From assembly GCA_021324815.1 (NCBI GenBank), contig JAJPIJ010000013.1:1-64000 (forward strand): 64,000 nt of DNA. The letters are read 5' to 3'. Numbering within the stretch: the stretch's first letter is position 1; every line of letters starts with the position of its first letter. The notes beneath the pieces were generated by a model. The model ran no database searches. It was not told where the DNA came from and saw only the letters and a program-made list of their open reading frames with translations. Positions 17,476 to 29,920 of this stretch are shown here, one piece after another. The translations under genes and the position numbers were made by a program. This DNA is from Gammaproteobacteria bacterium (GTDB taxonomy: Bacteria > Pseudomonadota > Gammaproteobacteria > JAJPIJ01).

Positions 17476-19757
17476 TGAACTCACTGCCACGTCTGTCGAA
17501 ATCGCTGCGCATCGGTGTTCTGATCGCCGGTGTCGTCTGTCTGGCGACCGGACTCCTGGCCTGGAACCAGGTGCAGCGGGAGCGGAATATCGACATCTAT
17601 GACGTCGACAAACGGGCGCATGCGCTGATCCACCAGCTCTCCTACACCATGAACTGGGCCCTGCAAAAGTCGGATCAGGAAATCGAGGGGACGCTGGGCT
17701 CGCAGCTGGAGGGATACGGCCGCCTGATCGGCTTCGCCGTGTACCGTGGTAATGGTGAACTTGTAAGCTCCGCCAAGGCCGTGTCCGAATACAGCAAGAT
17801 GGTGCAGGACATTGTGGAACGCGTTCTGGGGAGCAGGACCGAGGTGACGGAGATTTCGAGGTCCAATGGGCCCCTGCTGCACATTCTCGCTCATCCCCTG
17901 AAAAGCAAGGAAGGACAGATTGTTGGTGTCCTTGTCGCCGTGCACGACATCGGCTACATCGACGAGCGTGCTAGCGCCCGGCTGATTCAGTTTGGTTTCT
18001 GGATTCTGCTGGTCCTACTGCTGGTCGTGACAGTGGTGGTCGGCACCATGTGGATTGCCTATGAGCGGCCGCTGCACAATCTGGCGCAGTGGATGCGGCG
18101 CCTGCGGTTGGAGAACGCACAGGAGGCGCCCCCGCGCGGCCTCTCCAACGAGCTGCTCGAAAGCGAAAGCGACCGGCTGGCGGCCACGTTTCGCGCGGCG
18201 CGATCGACGGGCCGCGCGCGCTCGCGGGCGCAGGTGCGCGCTGAACGGGTATGGACCCGCGATCGCCTCCGGGCCCACGCCATTGACTGCCTCGGTGAAA
18301 ATCGTCAACTCGTGATCGTGAGCAACCGCGAGCCCTACATGCACCAGATGAACAGCGGGCGGCCGCGGATGATCATCCCGGCGGGCGGCCTGGTCACCGC
18401 CCTTGATCCGGTGTTGCGCGCCTGCGGCGGACTGTGGGTCGCGCATGGCAGCGGCGACGCGGATCGGCAGACCGCCGACAAGCATGGCCGCCTGACCGTG
18501 CCGCCGGACGACGCGCGCTATACGCTGCGGCGGGTATGGCTGTCACGCGAGGAGGAACAGGGTTACTACTACGGCTTCTCCAACGAGGGCCTGTGGCCAT
18601 TGTGTCATCTCGCTCATGAGCGGCCGGTGTTCCGCGCTTCCGACTGGAAGCATTACGTGAGGGCGAACCAGCGTTTCGCCTCGGCCGTGCTGGAGGAAAT
18701 CGGCGACGGCGGGGCGGTGGTGCTCGTCCAGGACTACCATTTGGCCCTGTTGCCGGGGATTCTCAAGAGCGCCCGCCCCGATCTGCGGGTGGGCCTGTTC
18801 TGGCACATTCCCTGGCCCAATCCGGAGGCGTTCCGCATCTGTCCGTGGCGGGCGGAGATATTGCAGGGCATGCTGGGCGCCGATTTGATTGGCTTTCATC
18901 TTCAGCAGTATTGCAACAATTTTCTCGACACAGTCGATCGCATGATCGAGGCGCGACTCGACTGGGACCACTTCGCCGTGGAGCTGCGCGGCCACGCCTC
19001 CCACGTGCGGCCGTTTCCCATCAGCGTGCAGCGGTGGACGGAACGTCACGTCCCGGCCAACGATAAACTGGCGCAACTGATTACGGATATCAAACAGCAA
19101 AACAAAATCAACGGCGAATTGATCGCGGTGGGGGTGGAGCGCATCGATTACACCAAGGGCATACCGGAGCGATTCCGCGCGGTGGAGAGGTTTCTGGAAA
19201 AGTATCCGCAATACCGCGAGCGGTTCACCTTCGTGCAGCTCGGCGCACCGAGCCGCACGCACATCCGCCGCTACCGCGAACACCTCGCCGAACTGGAGGC
19301 GCTGGCCGACGAGATCAACTGGAAGTACCAGACCGATTCATGGAAACCCATACGATTCCTGATCGGTCATCACGATGCGGCGACGGTGTACGCCTTCATG
19401 TCCATGGCCTCCCTCTGCATCGTCAGCTCGCTGCACGACGGCATGAACCTGGTGGCCAAGGAATACGTGGCCGCGAAAGGCGACAACGAGGGCGCGTTGA
19501 TTCTCTCCGAATTCGCCGGCGCCGCGCGGGAGCTGTCGGACGCCCACATCATCAACCCCTATGACATCGAACAATTCGCCGACGCCATACGCGACGCCAT
19601 CGAGATGGACCCCGCGGAACGGCGCACGCGGATGGAGCACATGCGCCGGGTCGTGGAAGAGCACAACATCTACCGCTGGGCCGCCGGATTCCTCACCGAG
19701 CTCGCCGCCACGAGAGCCACGGTGGCCGTGCCAGCAGCGGCAGCGGCGGTGTCGTGA
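17472..19757 (+). CDS. otsA: Trehalose-6-phosphate synthase with N-terminal membrane sensor-like module
   Basis: A 761-residue fusion. Residues 13-31 and 173-197 are membrane spans enclosing a predicted periplasmic region of about 135 residues. A HAMP-like helical linker follows. From about residue 279 a complete GT20 domain begins: VIVSNREPY, PAGGLVTALDP, VQDYHLALLPG, FWHIPWPNPE, GFHLQQYCNNFLDTV, VERIDYTKGIPER and SSLHDGMNLVAKE. Standard OtsA is soluble and about 470 residues, so the N-terminal 275 residues are an addition. ATG 17472 overlaps the GH15 stop. It makes trehalose-6-phosphate from UDP-glucose and glucose-6-phosphate, and membrane anchoring suggests stimulus-coupled activity. Confidence 0.9.
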   Translation: MMNSLPRLSKSLRIGVLIAGVVCLATGLLAWNQVQRERNIDIYDVDKRAHALIHQLSYTMNWALQKSDQEIEGTLGSQLEGYGRLIGFAVYRGNGELVSSAKAVSEYSKMVQDIVERVLGSRTEVTEISRSNGPLLHILAHPLKSKEGQIVGVLVAVHDIGYIDERASARLIQFGFWILLVLLLVVTVVVGTMWIAYERPLHNLAQWMRRLRLENAQEAPPRGLSNELLESESDRLAATFRAARSTGRARSRAQVRAERVWTRDRLRAHAIDCLGENRQLVIVSNREPYMHQMNSGRPRMIIPAGGLVTALDPVLRACGGLWVAHGSGDADRQTADKHGRLTVPPDDARYTLRRVWLSREEEQGYYYGFSNEGLWPLCHLAHERPVFRASDWKHYVRANQRFASAVLEEIGDGGAVVLVQDYHLALLPGILKSARPDLRVGLFWHIPWPNPEAFRICPWRAEILQGMLGADLIGFHLQQYCNNFLDTVDRMIEARLDWDHFAVELRGHASHVRPFPISVQRWTERHVPANDKLAQLITDIKQQNKINGELIAVGVERIDYTKGIPERFRAVERFLEKYPQYRERFTFVQLGAPSRTHIRRYREHLAELEALADEINWKYQTDSWKPIRFLIGHHDAATVYAFMSMASLCIVSSLHDGMNLVAKEYVAAKGDNEGALILSEFAGAARELSDAHIINPYDIEQFADAIRDAIEMDPAERRTRMEHMRRVVEEHNIYRWAAGFLTELAATRATVAVPAAAAAVS

Positions 19758-19961
19758 ATTTACGCTTCGGACCCGTCAGCCGCAAAACAATGTTGATCTG
19801 TTGAACACAGGCATTGCGTGAGCCTGCCGCCGGAATCCGAGGTGGCAGGGGGCCAAACTGCCTTCCGTTCCGATTGTGATCAATCGGACCGGCCGCCCGC
19901 TGGAAGAACCATGGTAAGGGGTGGCGTCCCCTTTATGTAGTACAGGACAACCGAGGGAAAT

Positions 19962-20038
19962 TGGCGCGCCCGGAGAGATACGAACTCCCGACCCCCTGGT
20001 TCGTAGCCAGGTACTCTATCCAACTGAGCTACGGGCGC
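19962..20038 (-). tRNA. tRNA-Arg (anticodon ACG)
   Basis: A minus-strand cloverleaf: acceptor GCGCCCG/CGGGCGC, anticodon loop CTACGAA (ACG), T arm GGGAGTTCGTATCTC and encoded CCA at 19962-19964. It stands downstream of tRNA-Ser(GCT) and csrA, the same order as csrA-serV-argV in enterics. The 204-base gap before it, after otsA, shows no gene. Confidence 0.95.
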
Positions 20039-20246
20039 GTGGTGTGATCGTTGCAATAATGCAATAAGGGCGGGCATTATCTTGAAGCCGGCGGGAGAGT
20101 GTCAAGAAATTCCCGCTATGCAAAATTCTTCGTCGCGAAGTCTGTCCTGAGTAATGCCGAAGGGCTTCTCGAAATGACAAATTGACCCAATGAACGCTCA
20201 CGAGTAAACGGTTGCCTGAATAAGGTTACGGGCTTTTTATAGACAG

Positions 20247-20268
20247 AATTGGCGGAGAGGGAGGGATT
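20247..20268 (-). repeat. Copy of the tRNA-Ser 3' end
   Basis: Twenty-two bases identical to 20416-20437, which is the 3' acceptor strand and CCA of tRNA-Ser plus two flanking bases, recur here 169 bases downstream of the intact gene. The 20039-20418 spacer has no supported protein gene. It also holds a 9-bp hairpin (CCGATTCGC at 20320-20328 with GCGAATCGG at 20334-20342) and the palindrome at 20380-20418. Confidence 0.75.
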
Positions 20269-20379
20269 ACTCCGGGCTGTCCCTGCCCTTCGCCCTGCGG
20301 GCCGCCGCTGCGCGGCGTTCCGATTCGCTCCCGGCGAATCGGGCGAACCTAGGGTTCAAATCCAAATCTCCCTCATCCG

Positions 20380-20418
20380 ATTCACGAAAATTTACGTGAC
20401 GCGTAAATTTTCGTGAAT
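20380..20418. repeat. Perfect 17-bp palindrome abutting the tRNA-Ser 3' end
   Basis: Bases 20380-20396 pair perfectly with 20402-20418 around the loop TGACG, giving an AT-rich 17-bp stem (core ACGAAAATTTACG). It starts at the last base before the tRNA CCA on the minus strand. It could act as a transcript end or processing structure, or be the remnant of an inserted element. It lacks the T run expected of a standard terminator. Confidence 0.7.
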
Positions 20419-20511
20419 TGGCGGAGAGGGAGGGATTCGAACCCTCGATAGAGTTTTTGACCCTATACTCCCTTAGCAGGGGAGTGCCTTCAGCCTCTCG
20501 GCCACCTCTCC
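20419..20511 (-). tRNA. tRNA-Ser (anticodon GCT)
   Basis: A 93-base class II tRNA on the minus strand. Acceptor GGAGAGG/CCTCTCC, D arm GGCCGAGAGGCTGAAGG, anticodon loop CTGCTAA (GCT), a long variable arm and CCA at 20419-20421 are all present. The sequence is close to E. coli serV. Downstream of csrA in conserved order. Parts of it are duplicated on both sides (20247-20268, 20642-20684). Confidence 0.95.
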
Positions 20512-20830
20512 GTAGCGCTGCGTCATTTAACCGCGTGCAACTTTCCCGGTCGTAATGATTCTAGGCTCGATCCTCCTGATCTCGCCAAGAATCCCGCGGC
20601 TCGACCTCCCGTCTCGCCCGCTCGTCCCTTCGGGACTCGCCCCTTAGCAGGGGAGTTGCCTTTAAGCCTCTCGGCCACCTCTCCGTAGCGCTGCGTCGTT
20701 TAACTGCCTGCAAGCTTCCGGTCGTAATGATTCCAGGCTCGATCCTCCTGATCTCGCCAGGAATCCCGGGGCTCGACCTCCCGTCTCGCCCGCTCATCCC
20801 TTAGAGACTCGCCTCTTAGCGGGGGGCAGT
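20471..20830. repeat. Tandem 173-bp repeat containing the tRNA-Ser 5' half
   Basis: The block of tRNA-Ser 5' half plus upstream flank at 20471-20641 is repeated at 20642-20815, an offset of 173 bases with scattered differences. A third remnant (CCTCTTAGCGGGGGGCAG) begins near 20808. In the second copy the tRNA part runs from the anticodon region to the 5' end (20642-20684), and it differs from the intact gene by a small insertion and several substitutions. This accounts for the gene-free stretch 20512-20860. Confidence 0.75.
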
Positions 20831-20867
20831 CTATCGGCCGGCTTTCCACGATCCTGCACGCCAAGGA

Positions 20868-20889
20868 TACCCGCCGTCACAGGCGGGTA
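20868..20889 (-). terminator. Hairpin downstream of csrA
   Basis: TACCCGCC (20868-20875) pairs with GGCGGGTA (20882-20889) around a 6-base loop, 20 bases past the csrA stop. Read from csrA there is no T run, so it may be a weak or processing hairpin rather than a full terminator. Confidence 0.35.
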
Positions 20890-20908
20890 AAAGAGCATTC
20901 GTTATTCG

Positions 20909-21127
20909 CTATTTGTCGTCTTCGCCCGCCTGCACCGGGCTGGCATGCGGCTTGCCTTCCGCCTTTTCCTGCTGTATCCGCTGGTAGATTTCCTCGCGGT
21001 GCACCGAAATGTCCTTGGGGGCATTCACGCCTATGCGAACCTGGTTGCCCTTGACCCCAAGCACCGTGACATTGATGCTGTCACCGATCATCAGCGATTC
21101 GCCGACCCGCCTGGTCAATATCAACAT
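20909..21127 (-). CDS. csrA: Carbon storage regulator, RNA-binding protein CsrA/RsmA
   Basis: A 72-residue post-transcriptional regulator that binds GGA motifs in mRNA leaders. The start [16 protein letters not shown] and the core [30 protein letters not shown] are diagnostic. The acidic tail is variable in the family. AGGAGGATTCGT precedes ATG 21127. It lies downstream of alaS and lysC as in pseudomonads and other gammaproteobacteria, with tRNA-Ser and tRNA-Arg after it. Confidence 0.97.
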   Translation of the reverse strand: MLILTRRVGESLMIGDSINVTVLGVKGNQVRIGVNAPKDISVHREEIYQRIQQEKAEGKPHASPVQAGEDDK

Positions 21128-21248
21128 ACGAATCCTCCTGCTCCTGTCCTGCGATATGCGTACCTCCCTTCCGCTTCCTTATCCTTATACCCGCTAGTTT
21201 ACACCCCTGCGGGTCTGAGGGGTTGGAGTTGATGCAATCCCGAGAGGT

Positions 21249-22472
21249 TCAATCCACGGCGCGGTCGAGGCCAAAGGCCGTATGCAGGGCGCGGGCGCCC
21301 AGCTCGATGTACTTCTCATCCACCACCACCGAAATCTTGATTTCGGAGGTGGAGATCATGCGGATGTTGATGTTCTCCGCTGCCAGCGTCTCGAACATCC
21401 TGCTGGCGATGCCGGCGTGCGAGCGCATGCCCACGCCCACCACCGACAGCTTGGCGATCTTGTTGTCGCCCTCGACCGCCCGGGCCTTCATCTCGGCGGC
21501 CGCCTTCTTGAGGATGTCGAGCGCGTGATCGTAATCCGTGCGGTTGACGGTGAAGGTGAAATCCGTGGTGCCGTCGGCGCCGACGTTCTGCACGATCATG
21601 TCCACCTCGATGTTGGCGGCGGCGATGGGCCCCAGGATGCGGCTGGCGATGCCCGGCTTGTCCGGCACGCCCAGCACGGTCAGCTTGGCCTCGTTCTTGT
21701 TGGTGGTCACACCGGAAATGAGCGGCTCTTCCATACTGTCCTCCTCGGAGGTGATGAGCGTTCCCGGGCCGTCCTTGAACGAGGACAGCACGCGCAAACG
21801 CACGTTGTACTTGCGGGCGAATTCGACGGAGCGGATTTGCAGCACCTTGGCGCCGAGGCTCGCCATTTCCAGCATCTCCTCGAAGGTGACCTTGTCGAGG
21901 CGATGGGCGGCGGGCACGACGCGCGGGTCGGAGGTGTACACCCCGTCCACGTCGGTGTAAATCTGGCACTCGTCGGCCTTGAGCGCCGCGGCCAGCGCCA
22001 CGGCGGTGGTGTCCGATCCGCCGCGGCCGAGCGTGGTGATGTTGCCGCGCTCATCCACGCCCTGGAAGCCGGCGACCACGACCACCTTGCCGGCCTTGAG
22101 GTCGCGGTGCAGAACGGCGGCGTCGATCTTCATGATGCGCGCCTTGTTGTGGGCGCTGTCGGTCAGGATGCGCACCTGCTGGCCGGTGTAGGACACCGCC
22201 GGGCAGCCGTGTTTCTCCAGCGCGATCGCGGTCAGCGCGATGGTCACCTGCTCGCCGGTGGCGAGCAGCACGTCGAGCTCGCGCGGCGCGGGTCGGTCGG
22301 CGATGGTCTTGGCGAGCGCAATCAGTCGATCCGTCTCGCCGCTCATGGCGGAGACCACCACCACCACGTCGTGGCCCTCCCGGCGCGCGCGGATGACCCG
22401 CTGCGCCACGGCGTTGATGCGCTCCACGCTGCCGACGGAGGTGCCGCCGTATTTCTGCACGATCAAAGCCAT
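21249..22472 (-). CDS. lysC: Aspartate kinase
   Basis: Phosphorylates aspartate, the first step toward lysine, threonine and methionine. The 407-residue product has IVQKYGGTSVG, the VSAMSGETDRLI segment, TLGRGGSDTTAVALAAAL, YTDVDGVYTSDPR and two C-terminal ACT domains (VLGVPDKPGIASRIL, VVGVGMRSHAGIASRMFE) for feedback by amino acids. ATG 22472 gives the usual length. It stands between alaS and csrA on the same strand. Confidence 0.96.
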   Translation of the reverse strand: MALIVQKYGGTSVGSVERINAVAQRVIRARREGHDVVVVVSAMSGETDRLIALAKTIADRPAPRELDVLLATGEQVTIALTAIALEKHGCPAVSYTGQQVRILTDSAHNKARIMKIDAAVLHRDLKAGKVVVVAGFQGVDERGNITTLGRGGSDTTAVALAAALKADECQIYTDVDGVYTSDPRVVPAAHRLDKVTFEEMLEMASLGAKVLQIRSVEFARKYNVRLRVLSSFKDGPGTLITSEEDSMEEPLISGVTTNKNEAKLTVLGVPDKPGIASRILGPIAAANIEVDMIVQNVGADGTTDFTFTVNRTDYDHALDILKKAAAEMKARAVEGDNKIAKLSVVGVGMRSHAGIASRMFETLAAENINIRMISTSEIKISVVVDEKYIELGARALHTAFGLDRAVD

Positions 22473-22539
22473 GAAATGACAATCCTGGGACTCAAAGGCG
22501 CGCCAGTCTACCGGAAATCTGAAAAAAGTTAAGTGATGT

Positions 22540-25155
<2,616 letters not shown>

Positions 25156-25159
25156 GCCC

Positions 25160-25582
25160 CTACCCTTGCTCTATATCCTCGCCTTGCAGTGCCTGCCGGA
25201 TATGATCCGCCGAAAAACCGCGATATTCCAGGAACCGCGTCTGCCTGGCCCGCTCCGCCGCCGCGCGCGGGATGGCGCGGCCGAATTTCTTATGGCGCAC
25301 GCGGACCGCGAGACCGGCCCAGTCGACGCCCTCGAACGCCGCGCGCACGGATTCGGGGGCGGTGATGCCGCGTTGCCGGAGTTCCTGCTGGATGCGCAGC
25401 GGGCCGTAGCCTTTCTCCGACCGCTGCCGGACGTATTCACTGACAAACCGATCATCACTTTGCGCGCGTTCCGCTTCCAGCCCGGACAACACCCGTTCGA
25501 TCAGCGCCGCGTCCGGATGGTGACGCTTCAGCTTGGCGGCGAGCTCCCGCCGGCTGTGCTCGCGCCGCGCCAGCAGTTCCAT
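25160..25582 (-). CDS. recX: RecA regulator RecX
   Basis: A 140-residue all-helical modulator of RecA filaments, with the RecX repeats [39 protein letters not shown] and [20 protein letters not shown] 25582 is used. An upstream in-frame CTG just inside the recA junction could add about a dozen residues that also fit the family. It follows recA by 32 bases. Confidence 0.9.
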   Translation of the reverse strand: MELLARREHSRRELAAKLKRHHPDAALIERVLSGLEAERAQSDDRFVSEYVRQRSEKGYGPLRIQQELRQRGITAPESVRAAFEGVDWAGLAVRVRHKKFGRAIPRAAAERARQTRFLEYRGFSADHIRQALQGEDIEQG

Positions 25583-25614
25583 CGCCCGGCGGCGCAGCTC
25601 CCGCGCCTCATCGC

Positions 25615-26649
<1,035 letters not shown>

Positions 26650-26794
26650 TGGTGTTTTCCCTGGCGGAATTCGGTTTTACCGCCCGCTGCGCGGACGCGC
26701 GGACTTTTCTGCACGCCGGTTTTCGGGCCGGCAGATTATTGCACAGGCGCGATCACTTTGGCAGGGCGACGGACCTTAAAACCCCCGAAGGAGC

Positions 26795-27454
26795 TCAGCT
26801 CAGGAGCACGGCCACCAGACCGGTGAGGAATATGCCGTCAAACGTGCCAGCCCCGCCGATGGAGGCCGCCGGCACGCCCAGCGCCGGAATGTCGCGCAGC
26901 CGCAGCAGGTCGGCGCCGATGAGCACGCCGAGCGAGCCGCTGATGTAGGCCAGCGGCGCGCGGTACTCCCCGCCCAGCAGCAGGGCGGCCAGCGCGGCGG
27001 TCACTGGCGCCACGAGCACGGGCATGGCGACGCCCAGGCCCGGCAGCGGCCGGCTCAGGCGGTAGCTCACCGCCGCCACGATGACGGTGGCGACCACCGT
27101 TTCCACGATGCCGACCGGCGTGTGTCCGAAAAGATAGAACGAAAACAACACGGGAATGAGGCCGCCGCCGACGTTGACGGTGACCAGCGTCCGTCCCGAC
27201 CAGGCCAGCCGCGGCCCGCGCAACAGCCCGTAAAACACCTTCTCCACCGGCCGCGGCGGCGCGCGCGAGCGCAGGCTGAAGAGCGGCAGATTGATGGCGC
27301 TGCCGAACAGGGATAGAAACAGCAGCAGGAAGGCGGAATCCTGCGACAGCCCCAGTTTCTCGAAGGTCATGGTCACCAGACCCAGCTGCACCAGCACCAT
27401 GAGCATGCCGAGCGCGGCGAGAAACAGCGCGAGATACAGCAGCGAGAAAGGCAT
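26795..27454 (-). CDS. DUF1614-type membrane protein
   Basis: A 219-residue polytopic inner-membrane protein with about seven hydrophobic segments. Glycine-rich turns include LFGSAINLPLFSLRSR, VNVGGGLIPVLFSFYLF and the C-terminal IGGAGTFDGIFLTGLVAVLL, which match the DUF1614 pattern. Function is unknown. AGGAG precedes ATG 27454. It is downstream of cbpA-cbpM on the same strand, 38 bases after cbpM. Confidence 0.8.
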   Translation of the reverse strand: MPFSLLYLALFLAALGMLMVLVQLGLVTMTFEKLGLSQDSAFLLLFLSLFGSAINLPLFSLRSRAPPRPVEKVFYGLLRGPRLAWSGRTLVTVNVGGGLIPVLFSFYLFGHTPVGIVETVVATVIVAAVSYRLSRPLPGLGVAMPVLVAPVTAALAALLLGGEYRAPLAYISGSLGVLIGADLLRLRDIPALGVPAASIGGAGTFDGIFLTGLVAVLLS

Positions 27455-27492
27455 GGGCGTGCTCCTGGAGGTTGGTGTGGCGGGGGATCCGC

Positions 27493-27816
27493 TCAGGATT
27501 CGTCCGGCAGCCGGGCGTGCAGATCGCGAACCTGCGCCTCCAGTTCCCGGATGCGATCGAGCAGTTCAATCATCAGGGCGACGCCGTGCGGCTCCAGTTC
27601 CAGATCCCTGCCGAGCCGGCGGGCGGTGCGGGCGATCATCAAGTGCAGGCCGCTGAAGACGGGCGTCGGCGCCGCTTCGCGGAGCGGCGCCAGCACGCCG
27701 TAGTCGATGAGTTCGCGTATCTCATGCTCGGTGCACCCGGACAGCTCGCATAATTCCCCCAGCGAAAACTCCCGGCGCTCGCCCAGCCACAGCGCTTCAA
27801 TGTCCCTGATCTTCAC
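27493..27816 (-). CDS. cbpM: Chaperone modulatory protein CbpM
   Basis: A 107-residue MerR-like HTH protein that in E. coli inhibits CbpA. N-terminal [26 protein letters not shown] is the helix-turn-helix, followed by [15 protein letters not shown] and a C-terminal coiled coil [15 protein letters not shown]. The start is GTG 27816, overlapping the cbpA stop (GTGA), so the pair is translationally coupled. Confidence 0.9.
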   Translation of the reverse strand: MKIRDIEALWLGERREFSLGELCELSGCTEHEIRELIDYGVLAPLREAAPTPVFSGLHLMIARTARRLGRDLELEPHGVALMIELLDRIRELEAQVRDLHARLPDES

Positions 27817-28754
27817 CGGCCCGGCTCCTGTTCAAAATGAACGCGGGGGTTGAAGGTGGAGATGTCGGCCAGCGACTGGAACAGCGCCTGCTCCCGTGCG
27901 CTCACCGCGCCCGGCACGACGATTTGCACATTGGCGTAGAGATCGCCGGCGCCACCGCCGGGCCTGGGCAGCCCCCGCCCGGCCAAGCGCAGGCGCTGTC
28001 CGGCGCGCGTCGCCGGCGGCACCTTGAGGCGCACCGGCCCGCCGGGCGTGGGGACCTGCACCGCGGTGCCCAGCACCGCCTCCCATGGCGCGAGCGGGAG
28101 GTCCAGATGCAGGTCATGGCCGCTGACGCGGAACAGCGCGTGGGGCTTGAGGACGATGTTGAGATACAAATCGCCGTCGCGCCCGCCGTTGTATCCCCTG
28201 CCGCCCCTGCCCGGGAGCCGCATGCGGGTGCCGTCGGTCGCCCCCTTTGGAATGCGCACCGTGAACGATCGCCGTTCGCGGTGCAGACGGCCCTGGCCGT
28301 CGTATTCCGGCACCGTGAGGTTCACCGGCACCTCGGTGCCGCGGTAGGCCTCCTCCAGCGTGATGTGCGCCGTGATCTCATAATCCTGGCCGGGCATCCC
28401 CGCGCCGCCGCCGCGTGTCCGCCGCGCCGCGCCCGTCAGCCCCGCGAACAGGTCCGCCAGATCCAGGTCGTCAAAGGCGAAATGCGCGTCGCCGAACCGC
28501 GCCCCCCAGTCCGGGGGCGGGCGGAAATCCTCGCCGGGACGATGGCGCCCCAGTTGATCGTAGGCCGCGCGTTTTTCCGGATCCTTCAAGGTTTCATAGG
28601 CCTCGGAGACCTCCTTGAATTTCTCCTCGGCGCCGGCCTCCCTGGAAACGTCCGGGTGATACTTGCGCGCGAGCTTGCGGTAGGCCTTTTTGATCTCATC
28701 GGCGCTCGCGTCCCGCGCAACGCCCATGATGGCATAGTAGTCCTTGTATTTCAT
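27813..28754 (-). CDS. cbpA: Curved DNA-binding protein / DnaJ-class co-chaperone CbpA
   Basis: A 313-residue DnaJ-type protein. It has a J domain with the HPD motif ([13 protein letters not shown]), a glycine-rich linker without zinc fingers, and the C-terminal substrate-binding repeats [13 protein letters not shown] and [21 protein letters not shown]. It co-chaperones DnaK under stress. The lack of cysteine repeats distinguishes it from DnaJ. Coupled to cbpM. Confidence 0.94.
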   Translation of the reverse strand: MKYKDYYAIMGVARDASADEIKKAYRKLARKYHPDVSREAGAEEKFKEVSEAYETLKDPEKRAAYDQLGRHRPGEDFRPPPDWGARFGDAHFAFDDLDLADLFAGLTGAARRTRGGGAGMPGQDYEITAHITLEEAYRGTEVPVNLTVPEYDGQGRLHRERRSFTVRIPKGATDGTRMRLPGRGGRGYNGGRDGDLYLNIVLKPHALFRVSGHDLHLDLPLAPWEAVLGTAVQVPTPGGPVRLKVPPATRAGQRLRLAGRGLPRPGGGAGDLYANVQIVVPGAVSAREQALFQSLADISTFNPRVHFEQEPGR

Positions 28755-28889
28755 CGGAGTGGATCAGATGCCCGGTGGCCGCGTTTCCAGCATAATATAT
28801 GAATGTTCCGCGGGCCGTAGTCTCGACGAAAACACGGTGAAGTGCAAAACGGCGGCCCGTCGTCCCCTCCCCAGCACGGCGGAAAACAC

Positions 28890-29753
28890 ATGAACCCCCG
28901 TCAGAAAAAAGAGGCCGGCGGCGACATCGAAATCCGCATCGAGGATCTGCACAAGGCGTTCGGCGACAACCAGGTGCTGCGGGGGATCAGCCTCGACATC
29001 CCCCGCGGCGACATCATCGCCATCATCGGCGGATCGGGATGCGGCAAGACCGTGCTGCTCAACCACATCCTCGGGCTGCTGGTGCCGGATCGGGGCCGCA
29101 TCCTGGTGACGGACCACGACACGCCGGACGAGCCGCTGCGCGATCTTGCGAAGTTGACGCCGGAGGACATCGACCGCATCCACCGGCGCTGGGGCATGGT
29201 GTTCCAGCGCAACGCGTTGTTCTCCGGATCGGTGCTGGACAACATCGCGCTGTGGCTGCGCGAAATTCGCGAAATGCCGGAGGAGGACATCCGCCGCATC
29301 GCGCGGCGGTCGCTGAAGGCGGTGGGCCTGCCGGACGACGACGACTTCCTGGCCGGCAGCCAGGAGGCGCTCTCCGGCGGGATGGCCAAGCGCCTGGCGG
29401 TGGCGCGGGCGGTGGCGATGAGCCCGACGATCATGTTTTACGACGAACCCACCACCGGCCTCGACCCCACCAGTTCGAGCCAGATCCACGACCTCATCTA
29501 CAAGATGCACCAGGCGCGGGATGCGGACGGCAGGAACCGCACGACGGTGATCATCACCCACGACAAGGACCTGCTGAAACGCCTGCGGCCGCGCACGGTG
29601 ATGCTGCACGAGGGGAAGGTCTATTTTGACGGGCCTTTTGAACAGTTCGAGCGGCGGGCCGGTGCCGCCATCATCCGGCCTTATTTCGAAAGCATGCCGG
29701 CCCTGCATCAGCGCGACCCGGAGCAGGCCTCCCCCGTCCTCCCGGCGGCATAG
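28890..29753 (+). CDS. ABC transporter ATP-binding protein (MlaF-like), unpartnered
   Basis: A 287-residue ATPase: Walker A GGSGCGKTVLL, Q-loop MVFQRNALFS, signature ALSGGMAKRLAVARAVAMSP, Walker B IMFYDEPTTGLDP and H-loop VIITHD. The ALSGGM signature and spacing resemble MlaF, the ATPase of phospholipid/solvent import systems. No MlaE, MlaD or other permease gene is nearby. ATG 28890 with GGCGGAAAA is preferred to GTG 28842. A terminator-like hairpin follows at 29846. Confidence 0.85.
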   Translation: MNPRQKKEAGGDIEIRIEDLHKAFGDNQVLRGISLDIPRGDIIAIIGGSGCGKTVLLNHILGLLVPDRGRILVTDHDTPDEPLRDLAKLTPEDIDRIHRRWGMVFQRNALFSGSVLDNIALWLREIREMPEEDIRRIARRSLKAVGLPDDDDFLAGSQEALSGGMAKRLAVARAVAMSPTIMFYDEPTTGLDPTSSSQIHDLIYKMHQARDADGRNRTTVIITHDKDLLKRLRPRTVMLHEGKVYFDGPFEQFERRAGAAIIRPYFESMPALHQRDPEQASPVLPAA

Positions 29754-29845
29754 AACAGAACCTGTCTTAAAATGCCGTTCGCCCCGAGGCCTGTCCCGAG
29801 GTATCGAGGGGTATCGAAGGGCGAATGTTGCCTGAGTCTTTGAGT

Positions 29846-29888
29846 CGTTCGTGCTTCGCTACCTCAGCTCAGCACGAACGGTTTTCAT
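29846..29888 (+). terminator. Possible terminator after the ABC ATPase gene
   Basis: CGTTCGTGCT (29846-29855) pairs with AGCACGAACG (29871-29880) around a 15-base loop, followed by GTTTTCATG. The stem is strong and the T run is short. The rest of the 29754-29920 spacer shows no gene. Confidence 0.45.
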
Positions 29889-29920
29889 GTTCTAGCAGCA
29901 TTTGAGATGGGTTCTAAGCG

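Noticed and set aside
15712-17490. 592-codon minus-strand frame opposite the GH15 gene
   Set aside because: The GH15 motifs on the plus strand are unmistakable, and the antisense product shows no recognisable structure.
20247-20830. CRISPR array or phage attachment site at the tRNA-Ser repeats
   Set aside because: Repeats are few, long and unequal with no unique spacers, and no cas, integrase or phage gene is nearby.
26650-26794. Expected LexA box upstream of recA
   Set aside because: No CTGT-N8-ACAG sequence is visible in the spacer, so I do not annotate SOS control.
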